Part shown: piece by piece, positions 18,151-28,725 of the stretch
Layout of the letters: each line of letters begins with the position of its first letter
How positions within the stretch are numbered: the stretch's first letter is position 1
Assembly: GCA_019309545.1 (NCBI GenBank)
Contig: JAFDGA010000020.1
Span: 1-46,651 of the forward strand
Reading direction: 5' to 3'
DNA length: 46,651 nt
Origin: Deltaproteobacteria bacterium
Lineage (GTDB): Bacteria > Desulfobacterota > Desulfobaccia > Desulfobaccales > Desulfobaccaceae
Notes under the pieces: generated by a model
Told to the model about the DNA's origin: nothing
The model's input: only the letters and a program-made list of their open reading frames with translations
The model's database searches: none
Made by a program: the position numbers and the translations under genes

Positions 18151-18263
18151 GGATGACCAGTGGCCGATTTAGGCTGCTGAGGGAGGTTAATGAGACGCAG
18201 GCAATAATTCAGGCGGACCCTGGACTCGGGTAAAAAATTTAGTCCTTTAATGTCGGCTGATAA

Positions 18264-18539
18264 TTAATATGGCCAGCTGCATTCATCCCACAAGGATTTA
18301 TCGGTGGTATAATCCAAATGCTCGTCAGTAATGATCAGATAGATATCATCGAGGGGACTTTCTCCCATCATTTCAGCCCATTGTTCCAATGCATCCCAGA
18401 CGTCCGTGGAACCATACCAGCGGCGGATTTCAAACTCGGCCTGAAAGCCGCGATGGCGCAGTAGCTCCCGCGGGTAGTCATCCAACACCAGGTAAGATTG
18501 AACGCCATCATGACGGCGAATAATCACCGGGTGTGACAT
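18264..18539 (-). CDS. Conserved-looking hypothetical protein, 91 aa
   Basis: A soluble, acidic and aromatic-rich protein with no signal or membrane segment. I do not recognise the family. It has an excellent ribosome binding site (GGAAAGGAGAG) before ATG 18539 and a coherent composition, with Trp/Tyr-rich motifs RRWYGSTDVWDALEQWAEMM and LDYTTDKSLWDECSWPY, so it is very likely a real gene. It is convergent with the M20 gene and divergent from the small lipoprotein gene at 18690. Confidence 0.7.
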   Translation of the reverse strand: MSHPVIIRRHDGVQSYLVLDDYPRELLRHRGFQAEFEIRRWYGSTDVWDALEQWAEMMGESPLDDIYLIITDEHLDYTTDKSLWDECSWPY

Positions 18540-18632
18540 CTCGTCTCTCCTTTCCTGGACTTTTTCTATATTTAACCGACAACTTTCAGTAATTGCAAGC
18601 CGGCAATTTAAGCCCTGGTTGGTTAAAAAGGG

Positions 18633-18662
18633 TTGTCAAGAATCGAAACTACCGGTTATACT
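18633..18662 (+). promoter_or_regulatory. Sigma70-type promoter for the 18690-19911 gene pair
   Basis: TTGTCA at 18633-18638 and TATACT at 18657-18662 are 18 bp apart. The predicted start near 18669 gives a leader of about 20 nt ahead of ATG 18690. Confidence 0.55.
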
Positions 18663-18689
18663 GGGCATAGAAGCTGAGGGACAAGTGCC

Positions 18690-19154
18690 ATGTCTGCCAA
18701 GGAATTGATCTTCATAATCTTTTGCCTGACCGTGGTGCCCTTGGGAGGGTCTTGTGGACAGGTGCGGCCGGTGCCTGCCTCCTGGGACGCGACAAAATAT
18801 GCTCCTATTCCCTTTAGCCAATTGAAGTCTGGGGTTCCTGCTCTCAGCCCCGGCCAGCAGGTCAGGTGTCGGGCTTATTTCTGGCAATTCCTGGAATACG
18901 ATCCGGCTCCAGGCTACTATTATTTCAATCAGCTCCGTCACCCCCTGAGCTGGGGTGATCTGCAGTGGTTTGCTCTCTATGGCAGCCCTGAGATGCATGA
19001 CTATTTTGACCGGGTCGCCATGGATTCCGCCCAAGAGCGCACTTACCAATTACACCGGTTAGACCCCATTATCCTCTACGGGGAGCTGGTGCCGTTGGGG
19101 GGCCGCCAACTCTATCTCCGAGTCCACCATATCCAGAAAGATGAACCTTACTAA
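18690..19154 (+). CDS. Putative lipoprotein, 154 aa
   Basis: The N terminus has a hydrophobic stretch (about 6-18) and a weak lipobox GGSC with Cys22, pointing to an exported, perhaps lipid-anchored protein. The body is rich in Tyr, Trp and Pro (YDPAPGYYYFNQLRHPLSWG, LQWFALYGSPEMHDYF), and the C-terminal half reads ...DPIILYGELVPLGGRQLYLRV. I do not recognise the family. It overlaps the next gene by 14 bp, a strong sign of co-translation, so the two products probably act in the same envelope process. Confidence 0.62.
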   Translation: MSAKELIFIIFCLTVVPLGGSCGQVRPVPASWDATKYAPIPFSQLKSGVPALSPGQQVRCRAYFWQFLEYDPAPGYYYFNQLRHPLSWGDLQWFALYGSPEMHDYFDRVAMDSAQERTYQLHRLDPIILYGELVPLGGRQLYLRVHHIQKDEPY

Positions 19155-19911
19155 ATCCTGCGGGATTTTTATTCTTCTGGGGTTGGTCTCTTTCCCGGCC
19201 ACATCAGCTTTACCTCCCCATGCCGGCCAGTGGGCCGAGGCCGAAAAGCTTTTAAAAAGTCCTGAGTTAAATTTTGCCAAGGCCCGCCAGGCCCTGACCA
19301 TTTACCAGGGGTTGTTGCCGCCAGACGGGAAAGAACGGGTTGGTTTATTAACCCGATTGGCGCAGGTCTGCTTTATCCTGGGGGATCTGGCGGAAGAGGA
19401 TCAGCGGCACCAGTTTTATAAACAGGGGCGACGCTATGCCGAGTCGCTGCTCCAGGACCGGCCTCACGCCGTCGAGGGTCATTACTGGCTGGCCATGCAT
19501 CTGTGTGGCCTGGCCGACGTCGGCAGCGTCTTGCAAGGACGGCGGTTATTGCCGCGCATTTTGCAAGAACTCCATCGTGCCCTGGCCCTGGACGAGACCT
19601 ACGACCAGGCCGGGGCCCATCGGGTATTAGGACGCATCTATTATGAAGCGCCGGGCTGGCCCTTTTCGGTTGGCAACCTGGATAAATCTCTCCATCATCT
19701 GAGCGCGGCGGTGCGCCTGGCCCCGGAGACCAGCACCAATCACCTCTATCTGGGCGAAACTCTGCTGCGACTGGATAAGCCCGACCAGGCTCGCCGGGAA
19801 TTCGAGGCGGTGCTCAAATCAACTCGCCATGCCATCCAGCCCCACGGTCTGGAAGATGACCGGCATAAGGCCCAGCGTTACCTGGATGAACTAAGGTTAT
19901 CTGCTAAATAA
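19141..19911 (+). CDS. Exported TPR-repeat protein (TatT-like)
   Basis: A 256-residue protein with a cleavable signal peptide (about 1-23, ending ATSA) and then helical repeats of TPR type. Recognisable units include ARQALTIYQGLLPPDGKERV, VEGHYWLAMHLCGLADVGSV, RALALDETYDQAGAHRVLGR then IYYEAPGWPFSVGN, and TNHLYLGETLLRLDKPDQAR. The 'GRIYYEAPGWPFSVGN' region resembles the periplasmic TRAP-associated TatT family, but no TRAP transporter genes are next to it. It overlaps the upstream lipoprotein gene by 14 bp. Confidence 0.72.
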   Translation: MNLTKSCGIFILLGLVSFPATSALPPHAGQWAEAEKLLKSPELNFAKARQALTIYQGLLPPDGKERVGLLTRLAQVCFILGDLAEEDQRHQFYKQGRRYAESLLQDRPHAVEGHYWLAMHLCGLADVGSVLQGRRLLPRILQELHRALALDETYDQAGAHRVLGRIYYEAPGWPFSVGNLDKSLHHLSAAVRLAPETSTNHLYLGETLLRLDKPDQARREFEAVLKSTRHAIQPHGLEDDRHKAQRYLDELRLSAK

Positions 19912-19959
19912 CCTATAGGCAAGACATCTTATTCTTTAGGAAATTTTTAGAGTTCAAAC

Positions 19960-22146
19960 ATGTTTAAACTCACGGCTCAAACCCGGGCGGGTAAAATAAC
20001 CGCAGGTCTGCTGATCGGTCTGCTGGTCGGGATGCTGACCCTGGGTTTGGACGCCAGCGGTCTATTAGAAGGTTATAGCCTCAAAACCCTGGATCTGTTA
20101 TTTCAGAAGGCTCTGCCTTCCCAGCCGGGTCACGCCGATATCGTCATAATTGAAGTGGACCAGGCCAGCCTGGAATTTTATCAGAACCAGGGCATCACCT
20201 GGCCCTGGCCCCGGCAGATGTATGGGCCGATCATAGACTATTGCCGCCTGGCGGGGGCTCAAGCGATCATTTTTGATGTTTTGTTTACTGAGAGCTCATC
20301 CTATGGCCTGGACGATGACCTGAGGTTGGCCCACAGCCTGAGCCAGGCGGGAAATGGGTTTCTGGCGATGTTTCTCACTCGCAACCCCAGGGAAAACAAC
20401 GCCCCAGATCAAGACTGGCTGCAAAGCCAGAGCCTGACCGTGGCCGGGGTGCCGCCGATGGTCAATCCAGGCTATCGTTCGGTCATTCTACCCATTCCAT
20501 CTTTGCGGAAGGCCGCGGCGGCCCTGGGCAATGTCGAGTGTTGTCCGGATAATGACGGGGTTTATCGACGCCTGCCGGTCCTGGTCCCTTTTCAGGGACA
20601 ATGGTGCCCGCAACTGGCGATGTCAGCCTTCTTATACCAACGCCAGCCGCTTACCCTGACCTGGCAGCCGGATGGCCTGATGATCAAAGGCGCGGCAGGC
20701 TCGGAGGCAAATCAACCGTCGTCCGCCGAATTGATTCCGCTATTGCCCGACGGCAAATTACTGCTCAAGTATCGTCCTGGGGCGCGGCCTTATCGGCGCT
20801 ATCCGGCAGCCAATGTGATTCAATCATATGTCCAATCCCAGGCCGGGCAGAAGCCTTTGCATCCCTTAAGCGAATTTTCCCAGAAATGGGTGCTGGTCGG
20901 GTTCACTGCTCCCGGCCTCTATGACCTCAAGCCCACGCCCTTGTCACCCATATATCCCGGGGTCGCCATTCAGGCTACCTTGTTGGATAACTTGTTAACC
21001 CGCGACTTCCTGATACCGATGGGAAGGGGAGGGGCCCTAATGCTGACCCTGGGGTTAGGCCTGGCCTCGGCTCTGACCGTGTTATGGGTTCCGGCGTTGT
21101 GGCTGACCTTGCTGTCGCTGATCGGTTATCTGGTGCTGACCATAACCCTGGCAGTGGTGTTGTTTGTCAGCGGGGTGTGGATGGATGCGGTGCCCCCCCT
21201 GGTAGCGGTGGTGTTTGGTTTCGGAGTGAGCGCGGCTTACAGCTATTCCACCGAAGGCCGGCAAAAACGTGCTATCCGGCGCATGTTTGCTCATTACATG
21301 TCCGAGGCCCTGATTCAGGATCTTGTCAAAAATCCGGGTAAACTGCGGTTGGGCGGGGAACGCCGGGAGATGACCATATTTTTTTCCGATCTGGCCGGTT
21401 TTACCGGCATCTCTGAGGGGCTCAGCCCCGAAGCGCTGGTTCCCCTGCTTAATGAATACCTGACCCGGATGACTGACATCATTATGGCCAGTGGAGGCAT
21501 CATCGATAAATACGAGGGTGACGCCATTATGGCCTTCTGGGGGGCTCCGGTTTTCCAGCCGGACCACGCCGGCCGCGCCTGCCTGGCGGCCCTGGAACAG
21601 CAACGGCAGCTTGAATTGTTGCGCTCCCAGTGGCAGGCTCGAGGATTACCCAACTTTGCCGCCCGCATGGGCATCAATACCGGGGAGGTAGTGGTCGGCA
21701 ACCTGGGGTCGGATACCCGCTTCGATTTCACTGTTATTGGCGACGCGGTCAATCTGGCTTCCCGGCTGGAAGGGGCCAATAAAAGTTATAATACGACCAT
21801 CCTGATCAGCGAAACCACGGCGGAACAGGCCGCGGCCCAGGTGGAGTTGCGAGAGATCGACCTGATTGCGGTCAAAGGTCGGGCGGCTCCGGTCCGGGTC
21901 TATGAGGTGTTGGCTCCGAAAGGACAGATAGTCGCAGAAATGGTCCAGGTCCGTGAACTCTTTGCCCAGGGGCTGGCCCGATACCGTCAGCAACGCTGGG
22001 CTGAGGCCCAGGAGTTGTTTCAGCAGGTGCTGGACCACCGCCCGGGCGATGGTCCGGCTCAGGTGTTTTTGGCAAGGTGTCAGCGTCTGAGTGGGCAGGA
22101 TCTGGGTCCGGACTGGGACGGGGTCTTCCGCCTGACCAGCAAATAG
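19960..22146 (+). CDS. Adenylate/guanylate cyclase with CHASE2 sensor
   Basis: A 728-residue membrane signalling enzyme. After one N-terminal membrane helix (about 12-32) comes a periplasmic CHASE2 domain (about 40-340; DIVIIEVDQASLEFYQNQG, RLAGAQAIIFDVLFTE). Three membrane helices follow (about 350-430). The cytosolic class III cyclase domain (about 465-650) keeps both metal-binding Asp (FFSDLAGFTG and KYEGDAIMAFWG) and the later DFTVIGDAVNLASRLE block. A TPR-like tail ends the protein. It should make a cyclic nucleotide in response to an unknown periplasmic signal. cAMP versus cGMP cannot be decided here. It starts 48 bp after the TPR gene. Confidence 0.92.
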   Translation: MFKLTAQTRAGKITAGLLIGLLVGMLTLGLDASGLLEGYSLKTLDLLFQKALPSQPGHADIVIIEVDQASLEFYQNQGITWPWPRQMYGPIIDYCRLAGAQAIIFDVLFTESSSYGLDDDLRLAHSLSQAGNGFLAMFLTRNPRENNAPDQDWLQSQSLTVAGVPPMVNPGYRSVILPIPSLRKAAAALGNVECCPDNDGVYRRLPVLVPFQGQWCPQLAMSAFLYQRQPLTLTWQPDGLMIKGAAGSEANQPSSAELIPLLPDGKLLLKYRPGARPYRRYPAANVIQSYVQSQAGQKPLHPLSEFSQKWVLVGFTAPGLYDLKPTPLSPIYPGVAIQATLLDNLLTRDFLIPMGRGGALMLTLGLGLASALTVLWVPALWLTLLSLIGYLVLTITLAVVLFVSGVWMDAVPPLVAVVFGFGVSAAYSYSTEGRQKRAIRRMFAHYMSEALIQDLVKNPGKLRLGGERREMTIFFSDLAGFTGISEGLSPEALVPLLNEYLTRMTDIIMASGGIIDKYEGDAIMAFWGAPVFQPDHAGRACLAALEQQRQLELLRSQWQARGLPNFAARMGINTGEVVVGNLGSDTRFDFTVIGDAVNLASRLEGANKSYNTTILISETTAEQAAAQVELREIDLIAVKGRAAPVRVYEVLAPKGQIVAEMVQVRELFAQGLARYRQQRWAEAQELFQQVLDHRPGDGPAQVFLARCQRLSGQDLGPDWDGVFRLTSK

Positions 22147-22192
22147 AGAATAGTGTCCGGGTTCGGACGGATGATCAATCTGCTGGACAGAA

Positions 22193-22370
22193 TTATTACT
22201 CCGAGCATTGAAAAGATTAATCTGAGGGGAGGGCCGGGGGACCGCCGTCCCCTCCCAACCCCCCTTAAGGGGTTGGAGGAGTGGGTTTGGGAGAGGGTTA
22301 GGGGGTCTTCGACCCTAAACCCCTCTCCCCAGAGCTTTTTTTCTAAACCCCATTCATTTATTTTATGACC
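22193..22370 (-). repeat. Dispersed palindromic intergenic repeat, copy 3 (inverted)
   Basis: This is the reverse complement of copies 1 and 2. Read on the minus strand it starts GGTCATAAAATAAATGAATG, has AAAAAAAGCTCT, two G/C-rich hairpins (one is GAGAGGGGTTTAGGG pairing with CCCTAACCCTCTC), and ends CTTTTCAATGCTCGGAGTAA. It sits between the cyclase and hpt. Its ends match copy 2 at both sides, which defines the unit as about 180-200 bp. Confidence 0.8.
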
Positions 22371-22454
22371 CGAGTAATATGTTTGACAAAGCCTAACTGA
22401 TTATCTAAGCTGCAATATCTAGCTAATCCGATTTTTACTTTTCAGGGAGAAGGG

Positions 22455-22976
22455 ATGACCGGTCAGAAACGCCTGCTGCTCTCCAAGCAAGTCATTGATC
22501 AGCGGGTCCGTCAACTAGCCGCGCAGATCAGCCAGGATTATGCTGGGAAAAATGTTCTCCTGATCGGCATTTTAAAGGGTGTGTTCATCTTTATGGCTGA
22601 TTTGGTGCGGGCCCTGGAATACCCGGTAGAGGTAGATTTTGTCCGTTTGCGAAGCTATGGGGCAGGCTCCGAATCGGCCGGTGAAGTATGGATCAGTAAG
22701 GACATCGAGCTTCCCATTCGCGATCGGCATGTCCTGGTCGTAGAGGACATTATCGATGTGGGCTTGACCCTGGATTTCTTGATCGGCCACCTGCGGAGCC
22801 ACCGCCCCAAATCTTTAAAAATCTGTTGTCTGATTGATAAAAAAGAGCGCCGCCAGGTAGAGGTCCCCCTGGATTACGTTGGCTTCGTGGTCGAGAAGGG
22901 TTTTCTGGTCGGCTATGGGTTGGATTGCGGCGAGCAGCACCGCACCTATCCCGAGGTCTATGAGCTGGAACTTTGA
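22455..22976 (+). CDS. hpt: Hypoxanthine phosphoribosyltransferase
   Basis: A 173-residue purine salvage enzyme that makes IMP/GMP from hypoxanthine/guanine and PRPP. The PRPP-binding motif VLVVEDIIDVGLTLDFLIGH lies near residues 97-116, and the N-terminal block VLLIGILKGVFIFMADLVRA matches the family. The C-terminal metal/substrate loop is DYVGFVVEKGFLVGYGLD. Cytosolic. AGGGAGAAGGG precedes the ATG. guaB lies about 2 kb downstream on the same strand, so purine functions cluster loosely. Confidence 0.95.
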   Translation: MTGQKRLLLSKQVIDQRVRQLAAQISQDYAGKNVLLIGILKGVFIFMADLVRALEYPVEVDFVRLRSYGAGSESAGEVWISKDIELPIRDRHVLVVEDIIDVGLTLDFLIGHLRSHRPKSLKICCLIDKKERRQVEVPLDYVGFVVEKGFLVGYGLDCGEQHRTYPEVYELEL

Positions 22977-23107
22977 CCCCCCGCGGCTTAATGAGCTAAT
23001 AGTGGTGATCCGGTCTCCATCTTGCCTTAAGGTCTGGCAATGGTTAGAATTTCGTAAAACGACCGCGGCAACCGTTATATTAACTCCCGAAGAAGGAGGA
23101 GAGACCT

Positions 23108-23680
23108 ATGGCATCGAAAATTAACTGGCGGAGCGACCTGGACCAGGCCCAGAATTTGGCCCGCCAGGAGAATCGACCCATCCGGTTGGATTTTTTCAAT
23201 CCCTTGTGAATCGGCTGTCAACAGATGGATGCAGTTACGTATCCCCAGGAAGAAATTTTCAGATTTATTGAGGAAAATTTCATTCCGGTTCAGATCGAAT
23301 CCTCCAACCAGGAAGCGATGGATAAATTTAAGGTAAAATGGACCCCCATGCTGCTATTACTGGACGCTGAAGGAGGGGAACATTACCGCACTGTCGGCTT
23401 CCTGGCCCCGGAAGATTTTATCCCGACCTTCATGGTGGCCCAAGGCAGGTGGAATCTCGATATCGAGCGCTACCCGGAAGCGCCGAATTGGTTTGACCAG
23501 GTCATTGAGCATTATCCCAACAGCGAGGCGGCGGCGGAAGCGATCTTTTTCCGCGGCGTGGCCAGGTATAAAAAGGACCATGATCCTAATCCGTTGAAAG
23601 AGGTTTACGCTGTCCTGACCGAAGAATATCCACAGAGTAGCTGGACTAAGAAGGCCGCGCCGTACCGCCTGATTCCTTGA
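23108..23680 (+). CDS. Thioredoxin-like selenoprotein with UxxC motif (in-frame TGA)
   Basis: One reading frame from ATG 23108 (strong GGAGGAG upstream) to 23680 is broken only by TGA at 23207-23209, codon 34 of 191. The product reads RPIRLDFFNPL-[TGA]-IGCQQMDAVTYP, then ENFIPVQIESSNQEAMDKFK and VKWTPMLLLLDAEG. This is a thioredoxin fold in which the TGA stands exactly where the first Cys of a CXXC pair belongs (U-I-G-C). The cis-Pro region WTP is present. After about residue 115 comes a TPR-like helical tail (EAPNWFDQVIEHYPNSEAAA). A SECIS-like hairpin follows the TGA at the right distance. I read the TGA as selenocysteine. The alternative is a nonsense mutation or sequencing error, or a start at 23225, which would lack the active site. 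Confidence 0.85.
23207..23244 (+). promoter_or_regulatory. Candidate bacterial SECIS element
   Basis: Downstream of the TGA (23207-23209), GGATGC (23227-23232) pairs with GTATCC (23239-23244) in a 6-bp stem, with one G-U pair, around the loop AGTTAC. The apical loop starts 24 nt after the TGA and has G at its second position. Known bacterial SECIS rules ask for an apical loop about 16-37 nt from the UGA with a G in the first two loop positions, so the fit is good. A smaller hairpin CTGT/ACAG lies between. Confidence 0.65.
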
Positions 23681-23785
23681 AACATGACGAAACTACTCCA
23701 GGGAAGTCGGATTGCTCCTTGGAGTAGATGCATCGCCTCCCACGGCGATTTATTAATCCTGTGCCGAGACAGAAGGCCCAAAGCT

Positions 23786-23984
23786 ATGTTTGGTTATGAT
23801 CTCTCTACCCTGATTATTATCCTGTTGGCTATCGGGATTTTCTTCCTGCTGAGGGAAGTCAATTGCTGGTATTGGAAAATTAATGAACGGATTATTCTGT
23901 TGGAGGAAATTCTAACCCGGTTGGAAAATATGGAGAAAGGCCGACCACCTGCTGAAGCGCCAGAACATTTGTCTGAGATTTCCA

Positions 23985-23992
<8 letters not shown>
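23786..23992 (+). CDS. Small single-span membrane protein, 68 aa
   Basis: A short protein with one membrane helix (LSTLIIILLAIGIFFLL, about residues 5-22), then a WYWKIN motif, an amphipathic helix (INERIILLEEILTRLENMEK) and a Pro/Glu-rich tail. I do not recognise a family. ATG 23786 is preceded by AGAAGG and opens directly on the membrane segment. An upstream in-frame ATG at 23684 gives an unlikely Arg/Cys-rich leader. It overlaps the Ppx/GppA start by 8 bp, suggesting co-translation. Confidence 0.55.
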
Positions 23993-26559
<2,567 letters not shown>

Positions 26560-26778
26560 CCAGTTATTACCTCCGAGGAACCACGAAACGGGCGGGAAAA
26601 TGCCTCTCGATGACACGGGCGGAGATATCTGTGAATTGCCGAACCTGTGGTTATAATTATGGTCATTAGGAGCTAATTATGCTACTGCCGTGCCGTCAAG
26701 TTAAGGCCGTCTATCCTCCGTCGGACTGCCGACGGCAAATAGGCCTGGCGAAATTCCATAAACTGGTGGAGGTTAATC

Positions 26779-27051
26779 ATGGCCAAGATCACGGTGGAAC
26801 AACCTTCCCCGGAACAGCTGCAATCTTTAGGGGTGGAAAACTGGAGTCCTTGGGAATGTGAACCCAGCACCTTTGATTGGTCTTACGACACCGATGAGAC
26901 AGCCTATGTCAAGGAAGGCCTGGTCACGGTCCGGTGCCCGGACGGCGAGGCGGTGGAAATCAAGGCTGGTGATTTAGTAAAATTCCCCCAAGGCCTAAGC
27001 TGCACCTGGGAAGTGAAGCAAACTATCAGAAAAGTCTATAAGTTCGAGTAA
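26779..27051 (+). CDS. Small cupin-domain protein
   Basis: A 90-residue single-domain cupin of the Cupin_3 (DUF861) kind: WSPWECEPSTFDWSYDTDET, then AYVKEGLVTVRCPDGEAVEI, KAGDLVKFPQGLSCTWEVKQ, and the end IRKVYKFE. This is the beta-barrel order known from ureidoglycolate-type and other small cupins. Metal-binding His are mostly missing, so catalysis is doubtful. GGTGGAGGTT lies before the ATG. It is convergent with trmO, 9 bp between stops, and has no metabolic partner nearby. Confidence 0.85.
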   Translation: MAKITVEQPSPEQLQSLGVENWSPWECEPSTFDWSYDTDETAYVKEGLVTVRCPDGEAVEIKAGDLVKFPQGLSCTWEVKQTIRKVYKFE

Positions 27052-27060
27052 GGGATTGCC

Positions 27061-27498
27061 TCAAGGGGTAGAAGGCCGCCGTTCGCCGGGGAAACTCGGT
27101 AAGCTATGCTTGTCTTCTATGTGGGGTTTGATGTCCAGAATCGGGGTGCCATCCAGCATGTCCAAGCCCTTGACCTGGATTACATGGCCTTCGATCCCTA
27201 AGACTTCCACCCGCGACAGGCCAATGGGATTGGGTCGGATGGAGGAGCAGATGCTGAACACCCCCAGTCGCTCCTGTCGATGCGGCGGCGACTGGGTCAG
27301 GAATTGGGGGGTAAACATCGGGCTTTTATGGAAATGGAAAATAACCAGGATCCGTTGGCCAGGTTTAATATCTTTAAGACCTTGCTGATATTGAGGGTCG
27401 ATTTCTAAGGTGCCGGTTACTTCCGAGACGGTCCAGTGGCGGGGAATGGTTTGAGAGGCCGTGCGCACATATCCTATGGGTTTAAAATTGATCTTCAT
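27061..27498 (-). CDS. trmO: TsaA-family tRNA (N6-threonylcarbamoyladenosine37-N6)-methyltransferase
   Basis: A 145-residue protein of the TsaA/TrmO family, a SAM-dependent enzyme that methylates t6A37 in some tRNAs. The family core is clear: FKPIGYVRT at the start, LVIFHFHKSP, the signature ERLGVFSICSSIRPNPIGLS and the C-terminal GLDMLDGTPILDIKPHI. The length matches the core domain. It lies 48 bp behind metV and may share the hdr transcript, but no functional link is apparent. Archaeal-type relatives of this family are also tied to molybdenum/tungsten genes, so the tRNA role is the most likely but not proven here. Confidence 0.85.
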   Translation of the reverse strand: MKINFKPIGYVRTASQTIPRHWTVSEVTGTLEIDPQYQQGLKDIKPGQRILVIFHFHKSPMFTPQFLTQSPPHRQERLGVFSICSSIRPNPIGLSRVEVLGIEGHVIQVKGLDMLDGTPILDIKPHIEDKHSLPSFPGERRPSTP

Positions 27499-27546
27499 AA
27501 TATAATCTGTGCCAAAGGATGACCACGGTATCCGACCAGTTTACCT

Positions 27547-28221
27547 TTATTGCGGTCGCTCGAATTTTTTCTTGTAGGCCGGGTGGATAAATCGGGTAGG
27601 TTTGTGACGGAACTCCCGCGCCGGGATCACCCTGGTCAATAAATCCAGGCGTCCCTGTTGTTTCAAGCGCTCGTAAATCTGGCACCAGGCGCAGGGCCGG
27701 GTCCGATCCACCTCACACATGCCGTCAATCGGGCCGCCACAGGGGCCGTTCAGTAGGCCTTTGGAACACATGGTCACCGGACAGATACCGCCGGTAAGGG
27801 CTAAATAACAGGTACTGCAGGCGGAACAGCGCTCGGTGTAGAAACCGATATCTTCGTTGGCCCCCAGAAAGGTGGTATTAACCGCGGGATAGACCGGTTT
27901 TTCCGGATACATCTCCGCCAGAAACTGCACCCCCACGCCGCAGGCCATGGAAATAACTGCGTCATATTGCTCCACCTGGCCGGCGATGGCCTCCAGAAAT
28001 TCCCGATCACACTGCCGTTCCACGGTGGTTTCGCCGATCTCAATATTCTTATCTTCCAGTTCCAGGGCTATCCGAAGCTCGGCGGCCAGGATGCCCACTT
28101 CTTTTTCACCGCCGGTCAGGCAGACGGCCACGCAGGTGCCGCAGCCGACGATCAGCACCTTATTATGGTCGTTGATCATTTGTTTGATTTCATCGAACGG
28201 TTTTCTCTCAGCAATAATCAT
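27547..28221 (-). CDS. metV: MetV-like zinc/iron-sulfur protein (methylene-THF reductase C-terminal domain)
   Basis: A 224-residue protein of the family called MTHFR C-terminal domain (MetV). MetV partners the MetF methylene-tetrahydrofolate reductase in acetogens and joins it to Hdr proteins. Visible are GCGTCVAVCLTGG near residue 27, a middle MACGVGVQFLAEMYPEKPVY, and the Cys-rich end CSACSTCYLALTGGICPVTM then CSKGLLNGPCGGPIDGMCEV and CAWCQIYERL, which bind zinc and probably an iron-sulfur cluster. It overlaps mvhD by 4 bp (ATGA), so the two are translationally coupled. A metF gene is not present in the window. Confidence 0.85.
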   Translation of the reverse strand: MIIAERKPFDEIKQMINDHNKVLIVGCGTCVAVCLTGGEKEVGILAAELRIALELEDKNIEIGETTVERQCDREFLEAIAGQVEQYDAVISMACGVGVQFLAEMYPEKPVYPAVNTTFLGANEDIGFYTERCSACSTCYLALTGGICPVTMCSKGLLNGPCGGPIDGMCEVDRTRPCAWCQIYERLKQQGRLDLLTRVIPAREFRHKPTRFIHPAYKKKFERPQ

Positions 28222-28661
28222 GACTTCTCCTCAACCTGGACCTCTGCCCGGCGCTTTAAGGTCAAGGGATTGGGCCCCAGGGCTTGGACTCGTTCGGTCA
28301 TTTGGCGGACGGCTTCGGCCCATTTGGGAGCATCGGAAGCGCCGATGTGAAACATTTCCAAACGCTCCCCGCCGATGCCGATTTCATCGAGCAGCTGTTT
28401 GGTATATTCTACCCGTTCTTGGGCCCTAAGATTGCCTTCCAGGAAGTGGCAATCCCCGACTTCGCAGCCACTCACCATGACGGCATCGGCTCCGGCCTCA
28501 AAGGCCTTGAGTATATGCAGGATATCAATCCTACCGGTGCATAAATATTTTACAATCCGGACCGTCGGCGGATATTGCATGCGGGCCGCGCCCGCCATAT
28601 CCGCGGCGGTATAGGTACAATAAGTACAGATCAAAGCTTCTATTTTGGGATTGAAGGTCAT
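28218..28661 (-). CDS. mvhD: MvhD-type hydrogenase iron-sulfur subunit (electron-transfer adaptor)
   Basis: A 147-residue MvhD/delta-family protein that carries electrons to HdrA through a [2Fe-2S] cluster. The family's Cys set is present: CTYCTYTAADMAGAARM near residue 11, then YLCTGRIDILHILKAFEAGA, SGCEVGDCHFLEGN, and the end motif. No hydrogenase large or small subunit is encoded nearby, so electrons probably come from another donor, as in Hdr systems where MvhD links to formate dehydrogenase, Flox or MetFV. It lies 64 bp after hdrA and overlaps metV. Confidence 0.9.
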   Translation of the reverse strand: MTFNPKIEALICTYCTYTAADMAGAARMQYPPTVRIVKYLCTGRIDILHILKAFEAGADAVMVSGCEVGDCHFLEGNLRAQERVEYTKQLLDEIGIGGERLEMFHIGASDAPKWAEAVRQMTERVQALGPNPLTLKRRAEVQVEEKS

Positions 28662-28725
28662 CGTCTTTTAACTGATTTTCATTATGAAGTTCAATCTCAG
28701 AACGCTCAGCATCCGGGCAGATCTG

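Noticed and set aside
22371-22454. Purine riboswitch ahead of hpt or guaB
   Set aside because: The leaders are short, and no conserved purine-aptamer arrangement was recognised.
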